NCBI GenBank assembly: GCA_030220185.1
Contig: JASPKZ010007795.1
Coordinates: 2,039,001 to 2,103,000 of the forward strand
From: Diploptera punctata
Lineage: Eukaryota; Arthropoda; Insecta; Blattodea; Blaberidae
Direction of reading: 5' to 3'
Length of the DNA: 64,000 nucleotides
Under the pieces are notes generated by a model that searched no databases, had not been told where the DNA came from, and saw only the letters and a program-made list of their open reading frames with translations. Of the stretch, positions 44,465-53,096 are shown piece by piece (within the stretch, counting starts at the first letter, position 1; each line of letters begins with the position of its first letter). The position numbers were made by a program, and so were the translations under genes.

Positions 44465-44590
44465 AAGGTAGAATATGTTTATCACTCACCTCATATTGTT
44501 CTTCTTATTTGATTATAAACTAGTTTCGGAACATAGTTTCTGTTCCATCCTCAGTATCATCACGACCGTTGTTCTGTCGTCTTAAATAAG
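44465..44590 (-). mobile_element. 126-bp hammerhead-bearing PLE-type insertion, 12-bp TSD
   Basis: TAACTAATCATA at 44453-44464 and 44591-44602 flank 126 bp. On the minus strand the insert contains a complete hammerhead and, downstream, ATATGAGGTGAGTGAT, the terminal signature shared with the other PLEs here. It has no inverted second copy and no coding sequence. It may be a solo terminal repeat or an independent small retroposon. Confidence 0.8.
44511..44561 (-). ncRNA. hammerhead ribozyme, best example in the window
   Basis: Minus strand order: stem I strand GATGATA (44561-44555), CTGAGGA (44554-44548), T, stem II GGAACA/TGTTCC (44546-44541 and 44533-44528) with a 7-nt loop, GAAA (44527-44524), stem III A-C/G-U around TA (ACTAGT), U17, then stem I strand TATAATC. 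Stem I pairs at 6 of 7 positions, stem II at 6 of 6. All conserved core positions match the consensus. Predicted cleavage is after the T at about 44518. Confidence 0.82.
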
Positions 44591-44602
44591 TAACTAATCA
44601 TA

Positions 44603-46149
44603 GTTTGTGAAAAAAGTTCATTTTGACAGAAAATACATCAAATTCTAACAGAGGAAACATTAGATAAAAATTATAGAAATTTCAGCTTTTATTAAGGCAG
44701 ATGAGTGTATAATTATCTTATTTTGATAAGAAGTTGGCATTTACAGTTTTATGTGTTGGTTTTTATAGCCGGGGCCTTCCCTAACCATCAAGCTCACATG
44801 GGAAGTTTACTATGTTTCTGAGCCTGCCTGCTGCCTTGTGACATATTCAGCATACCATTGACATTTGAAAAATTCATTCTGTAATTTAGCTTTGGGATTT
44901 TTTTTTTTTTTTTGCCTATTACAATTTTTGTATTGATCTAATATTTAGGCAATTGAAAATCTCATTTATGAAAATACGTTGATAAAATGAAAATAGGAAT
45001 GCCTATGTTATCAAATTGTCAAGATAAGTGAAAATTATGACATTTGTAGATTATGAACACTTATTGTGATAAAAATACAAATACCTAGTCATGTTTCAAT
45101 TATTACTTTTATAGATTATAATCACAATTTTTGGCTAATAATGACTCTGAATATACTATCACAGTCTTCATGGGGCCTATAATAAAATAGTAATTTCAAA
45201 TCTCTTAATATGATCTACTTATTGTGTCTTGAAAATAAGATCCTCTCTAATTATCAGTTGACTAAAGAAGATTGCAGCAACACTGTTGAAACAACTGCTT
45301 TGACATAAATATTAATACATATTTTATTACATAACAAACAAAATGTACGTACATTATGATACCAATTACAAAAACATATGTGAAATGATTCTCATTATTA
45401 TGTTCATCAGTTACTATAATTAGACATATAACAATAAAATAAATCATCAATTTTGTGTTTAAATTATATGACATTAACTCTCTACTTTGACAACATTGTA
45501 ATTAATTCATTGCACCTTGAATAGCTTTTCACCTAAAATACAAGCTTAAGATCTTGCTTTAAATTGTGACATTGTAAAAAAATATGTTTTCTTAGACTGT
45601 GATGCAACATTTGTATTCAGTTGGCATCTTAAGGACTTGGTTTCAATGCCCAGCTGTATAATTTAAATTTTCTTTGAGTACAGAATATGGAAAAGTGTCA
45701 ACACAGCCTCGTAAGGACAATTGAATCTGCCTAACTACTTGATATGAGAAGTAGGGAAATCTGATTAAGAAAACTGAAACTAAAGTTGAGGGACTATGTC
45801 ACTGTTAACCACATGACTCCCTGTACCATCATTTGCTAGTGAGGGACAACTACTTCAGTTGTCCTTTGCTTTTCAAAACTGTCATGCTGTGGATTGGATT
45901 GTTTTTATTTTTTTTAATGTAATGATTAATTAATGATACATTGGAGATGTGGGAAGTGAAAACATGATAATTATATGAAAATTGCCCTACAATATACATG
46001 CATTTAGCAACGTCTGTAAATGAATTTTTAGTGTATAAGTAACGTTTTTCAATTCTGCCTTACATAGTTAATAAATTATAATGTTTGTTTTATGCTTTAA
46101 TACTTATACCCCTCACTGATTAAACCCAGACTTAGCAATTTTCTTTTGG
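44603..46149. other. AT-rich intron sequence, nothing recognised
   Basis: No exon, RNA or bounded mobile element recognised between the 126-bp insertion and the SINE. Confidence 0.5.
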
Positions 46150-46164
46150 TTAGAATTGGATGTC

Positions 46165-46467
46165 GGGGGCACGCCGTAGCGTAGTGGTTAAGGCACTGCA
46201 CTACAAGTCGGAAGGTCGAGGGTTCGAGTCCCGGTGGGGTCAGGATTTTTAAACTGATGCAAACCTTCTGGCGGCACTATGGCCCTGGGGTCGACTCAGC
46301 CTCTAACTGAAATGAGTACCAGACGCTTGTTCTGGGGTAAAGGCGGCCGTCACGCAGGGCTGACAACTCGGCTGACATCAAGTGCCGATTGTCAAGAAAA
46401 AGTGGGAGCCTTAACCTCCTACTACCCCAAGGGCCTCCTGAGGCCTGTAGTGGGATCACTTTACTTT
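46165..46467 (+). mobile_element. tRNA-derived SINE with perfect 15-bp TSD
   Basis: TTAGAATTGGATGTC at 46150-46164 and 46468-46482 flank 303 bp. The head has A-box TAGCGTAGTGGTTAAGG (46178) and B-box GGTTCGAGTCC (46222). The GC-rich body ends in GATCACTTTACTTT, and the 3' end lacks a long poly(A). The perfect duplication suggests a recent insertion. Confidence 0.93.
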
Positions 46468-46679
46468 TTAGAATTGGATGTCTGCTACTAGTGTAAATAG
46501 CTTTTGTGGAACAAAATATATTATGGTTTGAATTCTCCGTAACCCATTAGTTCCTGTGAATATTATTTTTCTCCTAATGTTATAATTTTATAATATGTTA
46601 TTCATACATCATGTTTAAGACTAAATATAATTTTGTTTTGAATCCAAATTCTTTCAATTTCAGAATATCGAACACCAAC

Positions 46680-48080
46680 ATTTGTGGGCAATGGGCATAG
46701 GAGGGATGGGTAAAATATTTACTAGCAAAGTGAATTTAATGTCTTAATAATGGTTCAATATTGTTTTTTGAACAGTATATTTGGATTATATGGATATTTA
46801 GTTACATAATGTATAAAATAATACAAGAAACATACATTATATGACATTTCATAAGTAAAAATATACTGAACATTTTTCTTGTAACTCTTACATATTATAT
46901 TTAATTAATGTTGGGAAGTAAACATTATGAGGTATAATCATTAAAAATCATCGGAGAACATATTGTTTAAATAAACAGTCGGAGTTATGGCTGACGATGA
47001 ACATGATTATGTTTGAAATCGCGATATCATGGAAGCATGAATCCTATGAGGTGAGTTATTTAAACAATATGTTCTCCGATGATTTTTAATCTTACATATT
47101 ACTTTTTTTTTATTTGTTGTGATGAAAACCCTCAAAGCACTTGATATGACAACCAACATCGCATTTCTTACATTGTTTCCAAGTATTTTTTGATCACAAA
47201 GCACATTTGATCTGTATGTTACTTGTAGCAAGAAAGTATTCTTTACCATCTAATCTAACCTTATCAGGCACACGTCATTTTCCTTTAGCTGTTTTGATGT
47301 CCTTTGGAGGATGGTTAGGAACATTTGCTTCTCTATAAACTTTCAAATTAGCTGAGTTAATCCTAACATCAGACGTCAAGGCCATCTGGCGTTGCGGTTG
47401 TTACTCTGTAAAGAAGTCAAGCATTGTTGATACTGCAGGGTTGGGGGGGGGTAACACATAAGCTATTAGCGAGGGGTTCCCGATTCCCAAATGTTTAGGC
47501 GATAAGCAGCAATATACGGTCGAACCCTCCCATGTATGTATTATAGGATACAACACAAGCTGATTGAGACATTGTTATTTTCTTCTTTTTGTCATGAGAC
47601 CATCATCCAGCTGTCCCTTGTGGATTAACTCCTGCCTTATTAGATGCCATAATAAAGAAATTGTTGTCATTTTACTGCACTACAGTAGTGGTTTTCTGGA
47701 AGATGTCTGATTTGATTGTGCAGATATAGTAGTTGTAATACTACCTGTAGCTGGAGATAACTGAGTGGCATTCTCTCCAATGTTCACCTCTACAACACCA
47801 TCACTAGTAATTTTACACACTCAAGAGTTTGGCAGTCCCTCGGAGTTGATTTCCTGATAAGTGACTGACTGATATCAGCCTCAACATCCTCTGACCCTGA
47901 ATCCTCATAAATTAAAGCTGCATTCTCAGGTGACTCCAGAATTATTTCTGCATCTAAGAACTCATCTTTTTCCTCTAGGATAGTCACAATTTCATGAACG
48001 GTCAATCTGAATAACAATAATAAATCCATATGAAACACCCATCTCTACCATTCCCATTGCCCACATATGTGGGCACTACA
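46680..48080 (-). mobile_element. decayed piggyBac-like element (copy 3)
   Basis: Inverted ends share TGTGGGCAATGGG and a following GATGGG (46686-46711 plus; about 48070-48040 minus). On the minus strand the N-terminus reads LTVHEIVTILEEKDEFLDAE with EDSGSEDVEAD (about 47995-47865), as in piggyBac-derived proteins. The C-terminus near 47250-47110 has a Cys/His cluster (KCDVGCHIKCFEGFHH) like the zinc-binding tail of that family. The DDE core between is missing. No TTAA could be placed at the edges, so the boundaries are approximate. A PLE (46898-47089) is nested in it. Confidence 0.65.
46898..47089. mobile_element. PLE doublet with 12-bp TSD
   Basis: TCTTACATATTA at 46886-46897 and 47090-47101 flank an insert whose left part is inverted (it carries the AGTAAACATTATGAGGT tail) and whose right part runs plus from TCGGAGTTATGG (46979) to ATTTTTAAT. 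Same family as 23412-25389 and 56455-56720. Non-coding. Confidence 0.85.
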
Positions 48081-48319
48081 TTTCTAAGAGCAATTACAAA
48101 AAAAATGTTTTTCTAAAATTTCAATCAAATGTTTAAATGCAATCTTAAAATTAATAAGCTTGTATAATATACTCAATAAATTAGAACAGGAATAAATAAA
48201 TACACACCTTTTATAGTAGCACATAGCTGATGAAATAAGCTTTTTTTTCTCATACACTGTTGACACAAGACTATAAAAGGTGTTCAAACGTATAAATAAT
48301 AAGTAGAATTGCGCACAAA

Positions 48320-48600
48320 TGTGCATTAAAATACTCTCTTGCTGTAAGCGTTTAAGCTTTTTGTCCTTTTCGTACACAGTTCTAAATGGTATTGGCTGCA
48401 TTTACATCCACACAGAGAACACACACAATATTCGTCCGCTTGGTGAAATCCTGGTTTTTTGCATATCTCGTGATGAAAGCCATGTATAGAGAATCGAGTA
48501 AGTACATGCCGCTGTGGTTGGTCAGGGTTCGCCCACGTTCGATTTATCATTGCTTCTGTGGCGTAGAAGTCCGAACAACCTTAGCCCTTTCTCAATGGTG
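48320..48600 (-). pseudogene. LINE C-terminal zinc-finger fragment
   Basis: Minus strand: DFYATEAMINRTWANPDQ, RHVLTRFSIHGFHHEICKK, then CVCSLCGCKCSQYHLELC. Same family as 3440-4606 and 33172-33552. A stop lies just upstream of DFYATE. It may be one end of a copy whose other part is 49965-50249. Confidence 0.75.
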
Positions 48601-48620
48601 TGGGGGCCCTTAAAAGGGCC

Positions 48621-48621
<1 letters not shown>

Positions 48622-48675
<54 letters not shown>
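48622..48675 (+). repeat. 54-nt uninterrupted T tract
   Basis: Exactly 54 T residues in the given sequence. Directly followed by the plus-strand ORF1. Best read as the poly(A) of a minus-strand retroinsertion. Confidence 0.9.
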
Positions 48676-48741
48676 CGAATCAATCTCATTCTGATCGAGC
48701 TGGCAACTAGAGCACCTCGTCGAAAGAAGCACTACGCAGAA

Positions 48742-49782
48742 ATGCAAGACCGGGATGGATTCGTCCACCCGCCAGCACGTCGCACTGCTAGAAATAACCA
48801 ACACTACTATAAACAACGAACACCAATAGAAACAAGAAATCTGTTTGAACATCTGTACGAAGAAAAGGCAGAAATTCCACCTCCCATAGTGGTATATTCC
48901 AAAGACATCACGCCACTAAAATTGGAAAGCATCACTGCAGGAAACAAGAATGAAGTACACATGAAGTACAACCAGGGCGTCCTCACCATTAGGACTTCAA
49001 CAAAGGCGGCCTATCGGCGAGCTTACAAAGAGCTCAAGAAATCTGAGACTCAGTTTTATACCCATGGCTACGGCAGGCCTCCTATCATCAAACTAGTTGT
49101 GAAGGGACTTCCTAAGTCCATCACAACACATGAAGTATATGATGAAATTACGAGTAGGAACCTGCCCGTCAAAGAAGTAAGAAGCATTGAAAAACAAGTC
49201 TTCATAGAAGGAGTAAAGAAGAAGATAGAGCTTCCTATTTACATCCTAACACTCCACAAAACACCAGACATCAAGGAAAAAGTTGAAGAAAATCTAAAAG
49301 AGCTATTCAACATCCGAATCAGATTGGAACCTTACCGGAAACCCACAGGAGGCACCCAGTGCTTCAAATGTCAAGGCTTTGGACATATTGCAGAATTCTG
49401 CTTTCGAGACACAAAATGCGTCAGGTGTTCCGGAAACCACAGAGTCTCCGACTGCATCCAGACGGAAGTCAAGTGCACCAACTGCAACGCAGATCATGCA
49501 GCAAGTCATCGAAAATGTCCATCATTCCAGAAGTATCTGAAAATGAGACAAGCGCAAGGAACAAGCATACCATCAACCACGAGAAAGCCTGAAATCACTT
49601 CAAAAACCAATCCAAGAACACCTCAAAAGACCGAAGAAAACTTCCCTCCCTTACCTTCTCAGAACCCACCGGAGAATATACTCCAATCCCTCCTTATTCT
49701 CCTCACCACCATCCTTCAAAACCCTCAAGTCCTTCAAACCACAATATCCTTCGTGAATACTCAAGTCTCATCTAGAACTTAG
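48742..49782 (+). CDS. LINE ORF1 (gag-like) protein with three zinc knuckles
   Basis: An open frame of 346 residues from the first ATG after the T tract (MQDRDGFVHPPARR). Codons upstream back to 48676 are also open and may belong to it, so the true start may be lost. Central region: PRE_C2HC-like domain (KLVVKGLPKSITTHEVYDEI, EVRSIEKQVF). Then three CCHC-type knuckles: CFKCQGFGHIAEFC, CVRCSGNHRVSDC and CTNCNADHAASHRKC. A proline/threonine-rich tail follows (KTEENFPPLPSQNPP). This is the RNA-binding ORF1 of Jockey-like LINEs, which coats the transcript. No ORF2 follows. The frame has no internal stop, so the copy is recent or only lightly decayed. Confidence 0.85.
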   Translation: MQDRDGFVHPPARRTARNNQHYYKQRTPIETRNLFEHLYEEKAEIPPPIVVYSKDITPLKLESITAGNKNEVHMKYNQGVLTIRTSTKAAYRRAYKELKKSETQFYTHGYGRPPIIKLVVKGLPKSITTHEVYDEITSRNLPVKEVRSIEKQVFIEGVKKKIELPIYILTLHKTPDIKEKVEENLKELFNIRIRLEPYRKPTGGTQCFKCQGFGHIAEFCFRDTKCVRCSGNHRVSDCIQTEVKCTNCNADHAASHRKCPSFQKYLKMRQAQGTSIPSTTRKPEITSKTNPRTPQKTEENFPPLPSQNPPENILQSLLILLTTILQNPQVLQTTISFVNTQVSSRT

Positions 49783-49964
49783 ACTGCAAGATCCAGACAC
49801 TACAAGAAAAAGCCGTTTTTTAAGACCGACAAGCTCACCTGAAGAAGACAACTGTTTAGAGGAGCACTCTACACAGCATAACACACAATTTCGCCACTAC
49901 CTTCCTACAAGCACATGAAGATATCGGGTCAAGACCTTCGTAAGGTCGGTACCAAATCCACACC

Positions 49965-50249
49965 TTAAATAATTGCTCTAGAATCAATCTCGCTTCTTTT
50001 CCTCACTCTTTCCGCTAGAAGCTCGTCATAATGAATTGTTGCCGGTAGCTGTAGCGATATCCTTAGCTCTTCTATTAGAAATGGTTCCCGTGCCAGTTCA
50101 TATACAAGTCGAGATGGAGTATTTTTTGATACACCGAGAACTCTTTTTAGGAAAGTGGCTTTTACTTTTTCAAGTTGCTTTAGATCTTTTTTCTTTAGGT
50201 ATTTCCATATTATTTGCAGACGTATAAATAGCACATTGTTGTCATTCAC
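49965..50249 (-). pseudogene. LINE ORF2 fragment after the RT core
   Basis: Minus strand: RLQIIWKYLKKKDLKQLEKV, KATFLKRVLGVSKNTPSRLV, then IEELRISLQLPATIHYDELL and KRSEIDS. The same region occurs at about 3930-3700, where it is followed by the zinc-finger part. Here that continuation is 1.4 kb to the left (48320-48600), so the ORF1 fragment with the T tract may have inserted between them. Confidence 0.75.
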
Positions 50250-50397
50250 TAGTTTGAATTTAAAAATCTTGCATCAAACAAAGCCAGTATTAATTTAAAT
50301 GTTTAGTGAAACTAATGGGTTAAAATTAAACTTTTCAGTGATCAGAAAAGTAGGATCACTCTTTTTTTTTTTTGAACTCATAGACACCAATTCAATA

Positions 50398-51230
50398 CAG
50401 TAAAAGCTCACTTATTCGCGTTTTCATTATTCGAGGATTAAAAAGTTGCGACACAGTTCCTGTATTCGCGCTAAAAATGTCTTTATTCGCGGATCCCGTC
50501 GGTATATTAGAAGGATTATCCTTTATTGACGCATCGGTAATTTTTTTACAGCAGGCACGCGTCAAGGCGATTTTTACAAGGAGCGATTCAAACCAAATGG
50601 ATAAATTAATATCAAAGTAAAACGAGTCTTATTTTCACTAAGCCTAAAGTTCGTTGTTAAAAGCTACTGCCCCGTAATTCACGTGCCGCTATGTCCGTTG
50701 ATAAATGCCGCCCTCGCCACAATCGGTGTTTTATTATTTCAACTTGTCATTAGTTGCAATAGTTTTGATTTAATAACACGTGTCTCTTCTGCTTTGTTCG
50801 CAATTTATAATGTCGAGTAAAAGGAAATAAAATTAGTTCCGAAGCGGAAAAAAATAGTGTTATCGCTTAAAGTAAAAATATAAATGTTTGACCGTTTACG
50901 TATTGGCGAGTCGTTTGATCTATATCACGCTGTTTCAATGTTAATGAATGAACTGTACGATTAACCAAGAAATCCGAAACAAAATAAGGATTTATATCGC
51001 TGAATTCCCAGCTAAACATCAATCTGAATTGAAAGACCTTTTAAAAGCTGCAAAACGAAAAAAACACTAAGTTCTTTAAGCCCTTGCCTAAGCCTAACTA
51101 ATAATTAATAGAAATTGTTCAAAATCTCTCTTAATTGATTTTGGAACCTTCGAACGTATCCCCTATATACCCTTAAAAATTACCATTCCATATTCGCGAC
51201 ATATTTGCAGAACATAAGGAGCTATTACTG
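50398..51230 (+). mobile_element. pogo/Tigger-like element, decayed
   Basis: TA at 50396-50397 and 51231-51232 flank ends CAGTAAAAGCTCACTTATTC and, reverse-complemented, CAGTAATAGCTCCTTATGTT. Plus-strand frames near 50810-51070 show a CENP-B/pogo-like N-terminal HTH in broken pieces (SKRK, then DRLRIGES, then KKSETKIRISIAEFPAK and HQSELKDLLK). The catalytic domain is missing. Confidence 0.8.
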
Positions 51231-51730
51231 TAATGAGTTAAAATGCTTGTAAAACTATTACAGTATAGCAAAAGCAATTAAAAAAGGGGAAAAGAAACAT
51301 AATTAAATATACTATATATGAGTTGGGCTTAGTATCTAAAAAATGTATATAACCTATTAAAATATGTTTTTACTCTTCACCAATTTTTTTTAAACAGTAA
51401 ACTATAATATACAAAGCTTATCTATTTTATTTTTTACTGCATGATATTCACTGGGGACAAGTGGAATTGAAAGAATCTGGAATTACACTTAAAAATAACT
51501 TTGTATTTTTTTTTGCAAAAGATTTATCGTTTATATCAGTTACGTAGAAATTGTATCTTGATGGCTGAAATATTGATGACAAAATTTTAAAAGCTGAAAA
51601 TGAACATGTGTTTTTTGAATAGTCAAGCAGTAAAGAGATAAAATATATGCAGTAGCTTACAACTTATATATATTTAATAATAATTGTAGAACCTCTTCTC
51701 AGATTATAGTTCCCCTTTCTTTTGTTTTAG

Positions 51731-52447
51731 ATGCTACATGGTGTTGGTGTTGTAAATGCTGCAGGTCAGATCTCAAGTGAAGGATTTTATTACTTGTATA
51801 GGGGTATATTGCCTCCATTATGCCAAAAATCGTTATCATTATCTGTTATGTTTGGAGTGTATGAAGAATGCAGAAAACCTTTGGAAAATTCCAACATACC
51901 TCATTATGTATCCAAAATTATTGCAGCAGTGGTTGCAGGCTCTGTAGAAGCTACTTTAATGCCTTTTGAGCGTATACAGACTCTTTTACAAAATCAACAA
52001 TATCACACACATTTTCGGAATACTTTTCATGCAGTTGAAGTCATAGGACTTAAGTATGGAGTGAGAGAATATTACAGAGGACTTGTACCTATTCTGTTAA
52101 GAAATGGGCCATCAAATGTTTTTTTCTTTATCTTACGAGATGAAGCAAAATACCGTCTTCCAAGCTATGAATCATGGTGGGGTAAAGCAGCTCAGCAGTT
52201 CATGTCTGGAGCAATAATTGGTGCATTTATAAGTACTGTATTTTATCCGCTTAATGTAGTGAAAGTTCATGTTCAAAACAAAATTGGTGGTGAATTTCAA
52301 GGTGTTATTTCAGTTCTGGTGGAATTATATAAAACGAGAGGATTACGGGATATGTATAAAGGAGTACATATGAATTATACTCGATCTTTTATTAGCTGGG
52401 GCGTAATAAATGCAGCATATGAATTTTTAAAAAGCTACGTATATTAA
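51731..52447 (+). CDS. SLC25A51: SLC25A51-type mitochondrial NAD+ carrier, exon 2
   Basis: Encodes residues 62-299 and the stop. It continues directly from exon 1 with the loop to FYYLYRGILPPLCQKSLSLS. The second carrier signature is in LMPFERIQTLLQNQ and the third in VFYPLNVVKVHVQNKIGGEF, giving the three repeats and six transmembrane helices of SLC25 proteins. The motifs YYRGLVPILLRNGPSNVFFF and YTRSFISWGVINAAYEFL are characteristic of the SLC25A51/52 subfamily, which moves NAD+ across the inner mitochondrial membrane. The acceptor TTTTGTTTTAG precedes 51731; the ATG at this point is an internal Met codon, not the start. The subfamily assignment is strong; substrate is inferred from it. Confidence 0.95.
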   Translation: MLHGVGVVNAAGQISSEGFYYLYRGILPPLCQKSLSLSVMFGVYEECRKPLENSNIPHYVSKIIAAVVAGSVEATLMPFERIQTLLQNQQYHTHFRNTFHAVEVIGLKYGVREYYRGLVPILLRNGPSNVFFFILRDEAKYRLPSYESWWGKAAQQFMSGAIIGAFISTVFYPLNVVKVHVQNKIGGEFQGVISVLVELYKTRGLRDMYKGVHMNYTRSFISWGVINAAYEFLKSYVY

Positions 52448-52619
52448 ACAATAGGAAATAGCGCACAGCAATTAACTGCGACAGCGCCGCTGGTTGTGGT
52501 GAAACGCACTAGAAGTTTATATTTCAATTGTCAATGTTGTGCATCAATGAGATCCGGAAGTTTGCTCTATGGGTTTTGTGAACAACCAATAATAGCGAAG
52601 AACGTGTTTTAAATTCAAG
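52448..52619 (+). promoter_or_regulatory. SLC25A51 3' UTR / SDF2 promoter region
   Basis: Only 172 bp between the stop of SLC25A51 and the start of SDF2. It contains an ETS/GABP-type site CCGGAAGT (52554-52561) and a GC-rich patch (52483-52500, ACAGCGCCGCTGG), typical of housekeeping promoters without TATA. No AATAAA occurs in it; the nearest is at 52635-52640, inside SDF2 exon 1. Confidence 0.55.
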
Positions 52620-52698
52620 ATGGAGATGGCGAAGAATAAATTGGAGACTATGTGGATATTGGCATTTACGTTATTAAGTATCATCACGTTTCTTGAAG
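52620..52698 (+). CDS. SDF2: SDF2, exon 1 (signal peptide)
   Basis: From the ATG at 52620 the frame reads MEMAKNKLETMWILAFTLLS, then IITFLEG. This is a short basic/polar start followed by a hydrophobic core, i.e. an ER signal peptide. A donor (GAAG|GTATTG, phase 1) follows at 52699. Alternative ATGs at 52626 and 52650 are in frame; the first is taken. SDF2 is an ER-lumen MIR-domain protein that works with ERdj3-type chaperones in protein quality control. Confidence 0.85.
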
Positions 52699-52870
52699 GT
52701 ATTGTTAAAATTTACTGGTTAGTTTTGGATTGATTATTCTTTCTTTTATGTTTAATTTAAAATTGCTTTAGTATTACGAAGTTTATGATGGTTAGTGATG
52801 CATCACGTCACTGGCTGAATGAGGTTATTACGATTGACAAAATGATGCTTAAACATTTATTATTCTTTAG

Positions 52871-53066
52871 GTCGATCAACTCAGTACGTAACATGTGGTT
52901 CAGTTCTGAAACTAATGAATGTTGATTATAAAGTTAGACTACATTCCCACGATGTTAAATATGGTACCGGCAGTGGGCAGCAATCAGTGACAGGCACCGA
53001 TGTGCAAGAAGATGTTAATTCTCATTGGGTAATAAAAGCCGAAACGGGAAAGCATTGTGTTCGAGG
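52871..53066 (+). CDS. SDF2: SDF2, exon 2 (start of MIR domains)
   Basis: After an acceptor TATTCTTTAG the frame completes the split Gly codon and reads RSTQYVTCGSVLKLMN, VRLHSHDVKYGTGSGQQSVT, DVNSHWVIKAETGKHCVRG. This matches the first MIR repeat of SDF2/SDF2L1 in order and spacing. A consensus donor GGTAAGT follows at 53067, phase 2. The next exons (more MIR repeats and the ER-retention end) were not found in the remaining 11 kb, which is mostly repeats, so they probably lie beyond the window. Confidence 0.92.
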
Positions 53067-53096
53067 GTAAGTAATTATTGAAATATAAATAATTAT

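Larger units (their letters stand above)
13197..51730 (+). other. SLC25A51: 38.5-kb intron of SLC25A51
   Basis: Bounded by GTAAGA at 13197 and by a pyrimidine-rich TTTTGTTTTAG ending at 51730, phase 0. The call rests on the fact that exon 1 stops within the first carrier signature and exon 2 resumes at the next family residue. Nearly all the intron is transposon and repeat sequence in both orientations; no other host exon was recognised inside it. Confidence 0.85.

Noticed and set aside
46178..46236. tRNA gene at the A/B-box region
   Set aside because: Acceptor stem and anticodon arm do not fold convincingly, and a 303-bp unit with a 15-bp target duplication surrounds it, so it is a SINE head. 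The same reasoning applies to the boxes near 5340, 19440, 21400 and 60205.
51731..51733. ATG at 51731 as the start of a 238-residue carrier protein
   Set aside because: It follows an AG acceptor, and the protein would lack the first carrier helix; the missing part is the open frame ending at 13196 with a consensus donor, so this ATG is an internal codon.
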